Assembly (NCBI GenBank): GCA_041853585.1
Contig: JBGZSM010000061.1
Span: 1 to 23,563 of the forward strand
DNA length: 23,563 bases
Direction of reading: 5' to 3'
Source of the DNA: JAUNKE01 sp041853585
Lineage (GTDB): Bacteria; Bacillota; Clostridia; Peptostreptococcales; Filifactoraceae
The notes under the pieces were generated by a model, which saw only the letters and a list, made by a program, of their open reading frames with translations, was not told the DNA's origin and made no database searches. Position numbers and translations under genes: made by a program. Positions 1 through 7,722 of the stretch are shown in pieces (the stretch's first letter is position 1; each line of letters begins with the position of its first letter).

Positions 1-1290
1 CATCGCCGACCGTAATCGGAATTCGGTGGCTTGTCTGTGTTCCCGTATGCGTTATTACAATTTCGCTAGCACCTTTTTGCAGTCCTGTTGTTTTGCTTGG
101 CGATATCGTGTACTCATTCGATAGCGCATTGAGCAATACTTTTTCTTGGCTGCCGTCGGTTTTTTGAATTACCAGTTTGGCATTGCCGAAGTCCAATAGC
201 TCACCCGCGGCATAATTTTTCTTAAAATCTCCTTCAATAGATAGGTTATTGACTTTCGCATCTCCGACCGTAATTGGAATTCGGTGGATCGTCTGTGTTC
301 CCGTATGCGTTATTACAATTTCTCTATCGCTTTTTTGAAGACCTGCCGTTTTGCTCGGCGTGATAGTAAACTCACTCGGCAAATTGTTCAGTGATACTTT
401 TTCTTCGCTTCCATCAGTTTTACGAATTACCAATTTGGCATTGCCGAAGTCCAATCGCTCACCGGCGGCATAACTTTTTTTGAAATCTCCTTCTACGGAC
501 AGATTGTTGACTTTCGCATCGCCTACCGTAATTGGAATTCGGTGGCTCGTCTGTGTTCCCGTATGCGTTATTACAATTTCTCTATTGCCTTTTTGCAGTC
601 CTGTCGTTTTGCTTGGCGATATCGTGTACTCATTCGATAACGCACTGAGCAATACTTTTTCTTGGCTGCCATCGGTTTTTTGAATTACCAGTTTGGCATT
701 GCCGAAATCCAGTCGCTCGCCTGCGGCATAATTTTTCTTAAAATCTCCTTCAATAGATAGGTTATTGACTTTCGCATCTCCGACCGTAATTGGAATTCGA
801 TGGCTCGTCTGTGTTCCCGTATGCGTTATTACAATTTCTCGATTGCCTTTTTGAAGTCCTGCCGTTTTGTTTGGTGATATCGTGTACTCATTCGATAACG
901 CATTGAGCAATACTTTTTCTTGGCTGCCGTCGGTTTTTTGAATTACCAGTTTGGCATTGCCGAAGTCCAGTCGCTCGCCGGCGGCATAACTTTTTTTGAA
1001 ATCTCCTTCTACGGACAGATTGTTGACTTTCGCATCTCCGACCGTAATCGGAATTCGGTGGCTTGTCTGTGTTCCCGTATGCGTTATTACAATTTCGCTA
1101 GCACCTTTTTGCAGTCCTGTTGTTTTGCTTGGCGATATCGTATACTCATTCGATAACGCATTGAGCAATACTTTTTCTTGGCTGCCGTCGGTTTTACGAA
1201 TTACCAGTTTGGCATTGCCGAAGTCCAATCGCTCGCCGGCGGCATATTCTGTTCTGACGGTTCCTTCAATAGATAGATTATTGACCTTCG
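1..1290 (-). repeat. Five tandem 258-bp (86-residue) Ig-like repeats
   Basis: The period is exactly 258 bp, with unit boundaries at 1, 259, 517, 775, 1033 and 1291. Each unit encodes NNLS(I/V)EG, then YAAGE(R/L)LDFGNAKLVIRK, a DGS(Q/E)EKV strand, P-S-K-T, IVITHTGTQT and finally IPITVGDA. No unit carries a frame change. The array continues past the left edge, so total copy number is unknown. A diverged relative with the same YAAGE and IPITVGDA ends lies just upstream in the gene (about 1291-1560). Confidence 0.95.
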
Positions 1291-3913
1291 CATCGCCGAC
1301 CGTAATTGGAATTTCTTTCATCATTTGTCCACGATACTTCAGCACAATCTTTGTGTGATTTCGGTTCAGGGTTATGATATCATTCAATTGAATGACAATG
1401 CTCTGTTCTTGAGACCCTTTGTTTGAAATCAGCAGCATCTCAATTCCATTCGCCGAAAAATCCTGTAAGCTGATTATTTTGCTCGTGTCATCAGAGAGTT
1501 GAATATTTGCCGTCATATCCTGAATGGACAAATTTTCACCTGCGGCATAAATTTTTTTACCCAAATGAACATCGCCGATTCTTTCAACTATAATCGGTTT
1601 GTTTTGCAAAGTTGTTGTTACCGATACCGTATCCTGTGGCATTATAAATTCAGCTGATGTCTTTTCATCGTTTAGATAATTTACTGCAATGACATGATTT
1701 GCGCTATCTTTTACAACAATATTTTCGATAGCTTTCAGCTTCGGCTTTTTTATCCTCAAGTCAATTTGAATCTTCTCCCCGGGTAATGCTTTCACAGTCT
1801 CCGTCTTGGAATTCACCATTACTTTCACATCTTCGGAAGGGAGTAGATGAGTATCAATCAAATATTTCACTTTTGCAGTAACATTTACATTTTCCGTAGG
1901 CATCGTAAATCGAGTATTTCCATCGACTTGCTCTAAAGGTTCTACCAACTCGCCATTCTCTTTCGTTACTAAAATCTGCTTCACTTCGTATTTCTTCGCA
2001 TCTTCCGAATTTGCCGAAACAAGAACCTTGTCCCCGTTTTTTGCGCTCTGCGGAACCTGAATTGTTACACCCTTTGCTTTTTGCTTTGAAATAGTATACC
2101 CTTTTTTCTCCGATACCGCTTGGATTTCTACATTTTCCGCCGGCATGATAAAAGAATCTGTAACCTCGCCGGAGAGATTTATGCTGAATCTCTTTATAAT
2201 TTCATCATTGCTTTTTCTTTTAACAACTACCGAGTGGAGAACATGCTGTTTTTTATCTTTGGGTTTTATTTGAAGTTCTATAATATCATTATAATGAATT
2301 GCTTCATTCTCTGATTTATTTCTTTGTGTATCTTTTTCCTTTACGACAATATTTATATCAAGAGACTCCGGAACATCTTTTGTGATAAGATATTCTTTCT
2401 TTCTGAATAGGGCTTCATACTGATATTTTTCAGTTTGATTAAAAATGGTATTCCTATTTGGAAGCTCCCGATTCCATCCAATAAACTCAGCCCCGACATC
2501 CGCCACCGGAGTTGGAATATCGCCTTCTTTCAGTGCATTCGGTGTTTCAGCTAAAACACGAGTTTCCTTTATCTTCTCCGTCTGCCCTTCAAAACTTCCG
2601 TATTCTTTCGCTTCAAAACGCAAGGTTGCTTTGGGAATGACTTGAAAAACTTTGGTTACTGTGGTGTTCTCTCTTTTGTGACGCGCAGAAACGGTAATTC
2701 TTGTTTTTCGTTCATCGTTCCCGATTGTGAGCAAACCGTTCTCAATCTTTGTGTCCCTCGAATAATGACCGGAAATCGACCAAGTCACTTCTTCATTGAA
2801 AAAATCAACGCCTAAAACAATATAATTTCTGTTACTTGGTACGACTCCCAACAATATGCTGTCGTTATTTTCCAATTCATCGCTTCGATTGCCTGCCGTT
2901 GCAATATGAAAAGGCGATGTCAGCCTTACGGGTGCGTATTTTTCAACCTCTGAATTTTCTCCGGTAAAAGAATACGCAAAATTTCCTTTGCCGGCAAGAG
3001 GCTTGGCGATTGCTTTGGATTCCGGAAGCGGCGATTTTGATTTCAGCTGAACATAGCCGGATTTAATATGAACAGGTGTATTGTCAGGATCACTCTTACG
3101 GGGATTTCTCCTCGCATTGTCGATTGCCAAAGCAACACCGCCGGTTGACTCCGACTCGATATTAAACTCCCCGTTTGTTTCTATTTTCATTGCATTGCCA
3201 GCACCTGTAGTAAGCGGTGTTTGCCAGCCGATTGTCTTCTGCTCTCCCTTTACCCTTATATCTACGCTGGCATTATTGTTTACTATCAATATATTACGCA
3301 TGCCGACGACCTTCTTTCCTCGGGCGTCAATCACAATCTTTGCATCATCCTTAACCTCAAGTGTACTGACATCAATCGCTTCAAAATAGTCTATCCTTTG
3401 CGCATGCATATAAATTTCTAAATGCACATTATCCTTCAGAATAAGGTCACCGCCGTTGACTCTAATCGCTCTAAATATGCTACTAGCTTTTTCTCTTTCT
3501 ATCATATTTAATTTTAAACTGCCGTTTCCTTTAAAAGTAATGTGATTGTTTGAGAGAAAGCCTCCATAATCTTCCCCGGAAATAAAAGAAATATTATTTT
3601 CTCCTATGAGCTCAATCGTAAAATTTCCTATCCCTGAGAATCTACTCCCATAATTTACAATTTCAATCGCTCCGCCGACATAGTTGTTCATTATGAGTAA
3701 TTCTTCCGACTTATTCCAAGATAACCCTTCCGGCAGAACCGGAGCGCTTTGGGAGGAAGTTTTTAGAGGAAGATTGTATTCCCTGTTATTTACTGTTAGA
3801 ATCGGCTCGTTACCTGCCGCATAAGTTTCCAAATGCGTATTGGAAAATATCAGGATAAAAGCCATCCCTATCGATAAAATTCTTTTTACTAGTTTCTTTT
3901 CATTGTAAATCAT
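1..3913 (-). CDS. Giant secreted repeat adhesin, C-terminus beyond window
   Basis: A reading frame of 1304 codons stays open from the ATG at 3913 to the left edge; I checked every in-frame triplet and found no stop. The start follows a weak AAGG. Residues 1-33 are a signal peptide with a likely cut after TYAA. Residues about 60-300 are rich in short beta strands and Asn/Gly turns, like a right-handed beta-helix. About 370-410 resembles a bacterial Ig-like domain, and 440-500 an InlB-type Listeria-Bacteroides repeat (EYGSFEGQT, then FIGWN). About 500-770 has three modules ending in FIMP/FTMP motifs (FIMPAENV, FTMPTENV, FIMPQDTV). A divergent YAAGE domain at about 780-874 precedes five 86-residue tandem Ig-like repeats. 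Any LPxTG-type or other anchor lies outside. The gene begins 34 nt after pilT with no terminator between, so it is probably in that operon. Role as adhesin is inferred from architecture; the ligand is unknown. Confidence 0.85.
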   Translation of the reverse strand, partial: MIYNEKKLVKRILSIGMAFILIFSNTHLETYAAGNEPILTVNNREYNLPLKTSSQSAPVLPEGLSWNKSEELLIMNNYVGGAIEIVNYGSRFSGIGNFTIELIGENNISFISGEDYGGFLSNNHITFKGNGSLKLNMIEREKASSIFRAIRVNGGDLILKDNVHLEIYMHAQRIDYFEAIDVSTLEVKDDAKIVIDARGKKVVGMRNILIVNNNASVDIRVKGEQKTIGWQTPLTTGAGNAMKIETNGEFNIESESTGGVALAIDNARRNPRKSDPDNTPVHIKSGYVQLKSKSPLPESKAIAKPLAGKGNFAYSFTGENSEVEKYAPVRLTSPFHIATAGNRSDELENNDSILLGVVPSNRNYIVLGVDFFNEEVTWSISGHYSRDTKIENGLLTIGNDERKTRITVSARHKRENTTVTKVFQVIPKATLRFEAKEYGSFEGQTEKIKETRVLAETPNALKEGDIPTPVADVGAEFIGWNRELPNRNTIFNQTEKYQYEALFRKKEYLITKDVPESLDINIVVKEKDTQRNKSENEAIHYNDIIELQIKPKDKKQHVLHSVVVKRKSNDEIIKRFSINLSGEVTDSFIMPAENVEIQAVSEKKGYTISKQKAKGVTIQVPQSAKNGDKVLVSANSEDAKKYEVKQILVTKENGELVEPLEQVDGNTRFTMPTENVNVTAKVKYLIDTHLLPSEDVKVMVNSKTETVKALPGEKIQIDLRIKKPKLKAIENIVVKDSANHVIAVNYLNDEKTSAEFIMPQDTVSVTTTLQNKPIIVERIGDVHLGKKIYAAGENLSIQDMTANIQLSDDTSKIISLQDFSANGIEMLLISNKGSQEQSIVIQLNDIITLNRNHTKIVLKYRGQMMKEIPITVGDAKVNNLSIEGTVRTEYAAGERLDFGNAKLVIRKTDGSQEKVLLNALSNEYTISPSKTTGLQKGASEIVITHTGTQTSHRIPITVGDAKVNNLSVEGDFKKSYAAGERLDFGNAKLVIQKTDGSQEKVLLNALSNEYTISPNKTAGLQKGNREIVITHTGTQTSHRIPITVGDAKVNNLSIEGDFKKNYAAGERLDFGNAKLVIQKTDGSQEKVLLSALSNEYTISPSKTTGLQKGNREIVITHTGTQTSHRIPITVGDAKVNNLSVEGDFKKSYAAGERLDFGNAKLVIRKTDGSEEKVSLNNLPSEFTITPSKTAGLQKSDREIVITHTGTQTIHRIPITVGDAKVNNLSIEGDFKKNYAAGELLDFGNAKLVIQKTDGSQEKVLLNALSNEYTISPSKTTGLQKGASEIVITHTGTQTSHRIPITVGD

Positions 3914-3947
3914 TTTTCTAACCTTATTCCTATGACAAAAATCATCC

Positions 3948-5006
3948 CTAAACATCTATCTTTCGTTTTACAAATTCCGAGTTGATACAATATCGCAGCG
4001 CATTTTCTTTTGTAATTCTTCCCTTTTGGTACAAGTCAATAATCGAATTGTCCATCGTAACCATCCCTTCATTCCCCGAAGATTGAATTACATTATCAAT
4101 TTGATTGATTTTGCTGTCCTTTATCATGTTGCGTATCGCATTGTTCACGAACATAATCTCAAATGCCGGCACCAGACCCCCATCAATAGCCGGAATAAGT
4201 TGTTGCGAAACGACCGCTTGCAGCTCCATCGCCAATTGTACTCGCACCTGCTGTTGCTGCTCTGCCGGAAACACATCGATAATACGGTCGATGCTTTTTG
4301 CCGCACCAATCGTATGAAGCGTCGATAGAACAAGTTGCCCCGTCTCCGATGCGGTTATCGCGGTTTGAATGGTTTCAAAATCGCGCATCTCCCCAATTAA
4401 AATTACATTCGGAGCCTGTCTGAGCGCTGCTCGAAGCGCATTCTGATAGCTGAGCGTATCATGCTCCAACTCCCGTTGGCTGACGATGCTCTTGTCATGA
4501 CGATGAACAAATTCAATCGGGTCTTCTATCGTAATGATGTGCCCAAATCGATTTTTGTTAATTTTGTCCACAATACAAGCCAGCGTGGTCGATTTCCCTG
4601 CGCCGGCCGAGCCCGTCACGAGCACCAAGCCTTTTTTTACATTATATAAATCAGTAACCGCTTTAGGAATCTGTCGCTCTTCCGGAGATGGAAGCTGAAA
4701 GCTGACCACTCGAAGAACGGCCGCAAGCGAGCCCCTTTGTTTATACGCTGAACAACGGAATCTCCCGATATCGCTGATAGAGAAAGAAAAGTCATCATCT
4801 CCTTTGCTCTCAAGCTTTTCAAACGAGCGATTCGCAATTTCATATAAATCACTGATATAAGCTTTTGTATTGTCAGGCATCAGCCGAATCCCTTCCTGCT
4901 CGACGACCTGATTGTTAATTTTAAATGCAAGATTGCATCCTGCGACAATTAGAATATCCGATGCCTTTTTCTTAATGGCATCCGCCAGGATTTCTCTAAT
5001 TTTCAT
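3948..5006 (-). CDS. pilT: PilT-type type IV pilus ATPase
   Basis: A 352-residue cytoplasmic hexameric ATPase of the secretion/type IV pilus superfamily. Visible motifs are Walker A GSAGAGKST (132-140), the acidic box EDPIEFVH (161-168), Walker B ILIGEMRD (202-209), STLHT (228-232) and the PilT hallmark AIRNMIKD (290-297). It lacks the N-terminal extension and zinc-binding cysteines of PilB/GspE, so it is retraction-type by sequence. I chose the ATG at 5006 because it has GGAAAGGAACGGAAG before it; a longer frame reaches 5057 but has no better site. The start overlaps the upstream stop by 11 nt, implying translational coupling. It is the only motor ATPase in the window. Whether it retracts, assembles or does both here is not shown by sequence. 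Confidence 0.93.
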   Translation of the reverse strand: MKIREILADAIKKKASDILIVAGCNLAFKINNQVVEQEGIRLMPDNTKAYISDLYEIANRSFEKLESKGDDDFSFSISDIGRFRCSAYKQRGSLAAVLRVVSFQLPSPEERQIPKAVTDLYNVKKGLVLVTGSAGAGKSTTLACIVDKINKNRFGHIITIEDPIEFVHRHDKSIVSQRELEHDTLSYQNALRAALRQAPNVILIGEMRDFETIQTAITASETGQLVLSTLHTIGAAKSIDRIIDVFPAEQQQQVRVQLAMELQAVVSQQLIPAIDGGLVPAFEIMFVNNAIRNMIKDSKINQIDNVIQSSGNEGMVTMDNSIIDLYQKGRITKENALRYCINSEFVKRKIDV

Positions 5007-5451
5007 CTTCCGTTCCTTTCCAGAGTGCCAAATATTTCTGCTCCCATTCTTCGACATTAGCGAGTCCTTTCGCTATTACTTCCGGTTCTTTGTTTTCGTA
5101 AGCAAAAAAGTGCCCTTTGAACAGCACATTCTCGCTGATGGGCTCCACAAATAAAAGCTCTACATAATCTTCGCCCTCGCTCAATACTTCAAGATTTTTT
5201 ATCGTGCTTGCATAACCGCTGATTTTTTCTATATATTTTTTATCGCCGCGTTGCGATATATTGTCTATTTCAGAAATTGCAGCGGCAAACTCACCTTCTA
5301 CTTTATAATATTGCAAATTGTATTCAATATTACGATTAGCAAACCCGTCATCGGCTTTGGCGGTTGAATAGGACAACATGCCGAGCGATGTATAGACGAG
5401 AACGACCAATGCAATTCCAATCGGCAGAATAAATCCGCTTACCTTTTCCAT
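4996..5451 (-). CDS. Small single-helix membrane protein of the pilus-like operon
   Basis: A 151-residue protein of no family I recognise. One hydrophobic helix (about 6-27, after MEKVSG) is followed by an extracytoplasmic-looking domain with Tyr-rich and acidic segments, and a charged C-terminus ending in GTEDEN. The N-terminus SGFILP has a Gly-Phe junction like a prepilin site, but no Glu at +5, and a proline sits close by, so processing by a prepilin peptidase is doubtful. By position it resembles minor pilin or pilus-accessory proteins found between GspF and PilT genes. It starts 8 nt after the preceding gene and overlaps pilT by 11 nt. Confidence 0.8.
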   Translation of the reverse strand: MEKVSGFILPIGIALVVLVYTSLGMLSYSTAKADDGFANRNIEYNLQYYKVEGEFAAAISEIDNISQRGDKKYIEKISGYASTIKNLEVLSEGEDYVELLFVEPISENVLFKGHFFAYENKEPEVIAKGLANVEEWEQKYLALWKGTEDEN

Positions 5452-5459
5452 ACTTCTAC

Positions 5460-5885
5460 CTACATATTTCGATACATTTTTGTGCTCACGTGGATGATAT
5501 TTTCACTTTCCCCATTTAATTTGTCGCCATCCACCTTGACTTCTATATAAATTAAAATCCCATTCTCTTTTTGTTTTCCCGACAATGTGATTCGGGAAGA
5601 AAAGATGCGCTCCTCCCCATCCCATTGTTTTCTATGATTCTCTTCGGTTACTTTTGCCTCTTTTGCAAGCAATTTCAAATCCCAATCGTTCATCTGCTCG
5701 ATTTTTTCCTTTTGCTCCTCAAGCAGCTCTTGAGACAGTGCTAACGCTAAGGTCTTGTTCTCACTCGCATGACTGTATTCTCCGGCATTAGCAAAAAGCA
5801 GCAGAGCCATCGCTACTGCAAAAATAAAACTGAATAAGGAAATGAGCGCCGAAATAAAAAAACTATACGATTTTTTCTTTTCCAT
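5460..5885 (-). CDS. Small single-helix membrane protein with coiled-coil segment
   Basis: A 141-residue protein. A basic start (MEKKKS) leads into a transmembrane helix at about 8-31, then a Glu/Lys/Leu-rich stretch at about 45-70 that could form a coiled coil, then a beta-rich region with a GDKLNGE turn and a final strand ending in YRNM. I place the start at the ATG at 5885, 8 nt after GAGGGA; a GTG at 5891 lies too close to that site. It overlaps the upstream DUF4860-like gene by 23 nt. No family was recognised. Size, topology and position suggest a pilin-like or pilus-complex subunit, but the N-terminus lacks the G/FxxxE cleavage motif. Confidence 0.8.
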   Translation of the reverse strand: MEKKKSYSFFISALISLFSFIFAVAMALLLFANAGEYSHASENKTLALALSQELLEEQKEKIEQMNDWDLKLLAKEAKVTEENHRKQWDGEERIFSSRITLSGKQKENGILIYIEVKVDGDKLNGESENIIHVSTKMYRNM

Positions 5886-6330
5886 AAGCACTCTCCCTCA
5901 ATATTTTTGTTACATAATTTCCCGCAAATCCCATTTTCAATTGGACTCTTCCATTGGCATGAACGATTTCAAATTCATCAATCGGCGCAATCAATTCGCC
6001 ATCGCCGATTGTAAAATCATAACCGACCGGCACCAGACTCTCCATCAATTTTCCATCCACCGCATACACCCGGCAAATATATTGCTCCTCATCCAAAATC
6101 GGATAGAAAATGAGCATATCCTCTTCCACTTTCAAGGTCGTACCGTATTCGCGCTCTTTGTTGGCAATATATCCGCTCGCCGTTCGGAGAACAAAATTAT
6201 TGTCCATCGTCTTGGTAATATTGCTGTAAAGCTGACTTCCGATGATGATGAGCATCGTCGAAATCAGCACGAAGGTAAACATTACCAAAAATCGAAAGAG
6301 CGACAGCGTAAATCGAAATTTCCTGCCCAT
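5863..6330 (-). CDS. DUF4860-like pilus-operon protein
   Basis: A 155-residue protein with a basic N-terminus (MGRKFRFT), a transmembrane helix at about 11-31 and an outer domain beginning near residue 44. The pattern LRTASGYIANKER followed by short strands (LIFYPI, ICRVYAVDGK) matches my recollection of DUF4860 proteins, which occur beside GspF and pilin-like genes in Clostridia; this needs a profile search. The ATG at 6330 shares its A with the preceding TAA (TAATG) and has GGAG upstream, so translation is coupled. A longer in-frame start at 6345 has no ribosome binding site. The function of the family is unknown; a minor-pilin-like role is inferred from topology and neighbours. Confidence 0.75.
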   Translation of the reverse strand: MGRKFRFTLSLFRFLVMFTFVLISTMLIIIGSQLYSNITKTMDNNFVLRTASGYIANKEREYGTTLKVEEDMLIFYPILDEEQYICRVYAVDGKLMESLVPVGYDFTIGDGELIAPIDEFEIVHANGRVQLKMGFAGNYVTKILRESAYGKEKIV

Positions 6331-6659
6331 TATTTCACACTCCATTCATTGTCAAAATGATAAGTGCCGACCGGTACCACCGCAATCGCCGGCATAATAT
6401 TTGAACCGACGCTCTCATAGCTGATAACATACTGACTGTGGTCCAAAAGCAAACCGTAATTTTTTTCGAGATAATCAATCTCCTGCGGGTAAGAACCCTC
6501 GATGGCATAGCAGGCAATCGCCGCCTTGCGAATATTTTTCTCGACAACGATTGCATTTTCAATCGTGGATTTATGAGAAATCATACCCGTCAAATGCGCA
6601 ATAATCATCACGAGTACACAAAAGGTCGTAATCGGCAAAATCCATTTTCTTTTGCTCAT
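6330..6659 (-). CDS. Small pilin-like membrane protein
   Basis: A 109-residue protein: MSKRKW, a helix at about 7-26, then an amphipathic stretch (ENAIVVEKNIRKAAIACYA) leading into EGSYPQEIDYLEKNYGL and SNIMPAIAVVP. A long N-terminal helix followed by Ala-rich residues and a Tyr-Pro motif is typical of small type II pseudopilin-like proteins near GspF genes. There is no Gly-Phe-Thr-Leu-Ile-Glu cleavage motif at the N-terminus. It begins 7 nt after the GspF/PilC gene stops and its own stop overlaps the next start by one base. The pilin-like label is inferred. Confidence 0.75.
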   Translation of the reverse strand: MSKRKWILPITTFCVLVMIIAHLTGMISHKSTIENAIVVEKNIRKAAIACYAIEGSYPQEIDYLEKNYGLLLDHSQYVISYESVGSNIMPAIAVVPVGTYHFDNEWSVK

Positions 6660-6666
6660 AACGCAC

Positions 6667-7713
6667 CTACCCGATGGAAGACATAATGCTGATAAGCGGC
6701 AACATCACCGTCAACAAAATCCCGCCGATGATAAAGGAAGTCGCTCCGACAAGCGTCGGCTCAATTACTCCAATCAATGTGCTGATGGACTCATCGACTT
6801 CGCTCGTATATTTGTCGGACAGCTCCGCCAATACGGAATCCAAATGTCCGGTCTGAACCGAAAGCTTGAGTACCTGCGAATGAATCCCCTTAAAGATTTT
6901 CATCTGCTCGAAAGCTCTGTAAAGCGGCTCGCCCGCATCCAATTGACTGAGCGCGGTTTTGATACGCTCTTTGAACGACTTATCCTCAATAATCTTTTCG
7001 GTAAGTTCCAAGCCGCTGTGTAAATCGTAGCCCGAAGACACCAACAAAGACAGCGAGTTGGCAAACTGTGCCGTTTGATAACTCTGATAAATATTGCTCA
7101 GCTTCGGCATCGACAAAAAGAATTTGCGTGCTTTTTCACGACCTTCTTCGCTTCTATATAATAGGAAGATACTCGCCACCGTCACCAAAACCATGACAAA
7201 GGCAAGCAGTACCAAACCGACGATAAATCGTCCGACGCCGGTGACAAAGTCCACCGAGCTCGGGATATTTCCGCCCAAGTTTTCAAATACATTGGCAAAA
7301 ATCGGAAGCACCTTGGTCACCATCACGCCGATGATGACGGTTACCATTCCCGCAATCACGAGCGGATAAACCGTTCCGGATTTGATTTGCTTCTTGAGCA
7401 TTTGGTCTTTTTCATAATATTTTCCAAGCGAATCCATCACCTGGTCAACCTTGCCCGTCTTTTCTCCGATTTCAATCATCGAAATCATATAAGGCGTGAA
7501 CAGATTGCTCATATCCAACGCATAGGATAGAGGCTTGTTGCACTCCAGCTCCACCAAAGAAACACGCAATGCTTTTTGTGCCTCCTTGTTCGGCATGCCT
7601 TCAATGACGGATTCGAGTCCTTCCACAATACTGATGGAAGAGCTCAAAATCAAGTACATCTCTTTACAAAACAGAATGAGCTCATCCTGTGTCAAAACTG
7701 CTCTCATTTTCAT
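6667..7713 (-). CDS. pilC: Type IV pilus/type II secretion inner-membrane platform protein (GspF/PilC family)
   Basis: A 348-residue polytopic protein with two GspF domains. The first (about 5-115) starts TQDELILFCKEMYLILSS. Membrane segments lie at about 116-140, 164-186 and 322-345. The second domain contains FANSLSLLVSSGYDLHSGLEL and ends before GVIEPTLVGATSFIIGGILL. The junction GGNIPSS corresponds to the usual GGxLP-type turn. This family forms the cytoplasmic-membrane base that the ATPase acts on. The ATG at 7713 has AAGAGG five to seven bases upstream; a GTG at 7719 is less likely. It starts 9 nt after the transglutaminase-like gene and is 7 nt from the next gene. Length is shorter than typical PilC (about 400). 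Confidence 0.92.
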   Translation of the reverse strand: MKMRAVLTQDELILFCKEMYLILSSSISIVEGLESVIEGMPNKEAQKALRVSLVELECNKPLSYALDMSNLFTPYMISMIEIGEKTGKVDQVMDSLGKYYEKDQMLKKQIKSGTVYPLVIAGMVTVIIGVMVTKVLPIFANVFENLGGNIPSSVDFVTGVGRFIVGLVLLAFVMVLVTVASIFLLYRSEEGREKARKFFLSMPKLSNIYQSYQTAQFANSLSLLVSSGYDLHSGLELTEKIIEDKSFKERIKTALSQLDAGEPLYRAFEQMKIFKGIHSQVLKLSVQTGHLDSVLAELSDKYTSEVDESISTLIGVIEPTLVGATSFIIGGILLTVMLPLISIMSSIG

Positions 7714-7722
7714 ACGCACCTC

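Noticed and set aside
1..1290. CRISPR-like regular repeats
   Set aside because: The period is 258 bp, the repeats have no unique spacers, and they are in-frame protein repeats.
480..1358. Plus-strand ORFs within the tandem repeats (67 to 120 residues)
   Set aside because: They are antisense shadows of the adhesin repeats, recur with the 258-bp period and lack ribosome binding sites.
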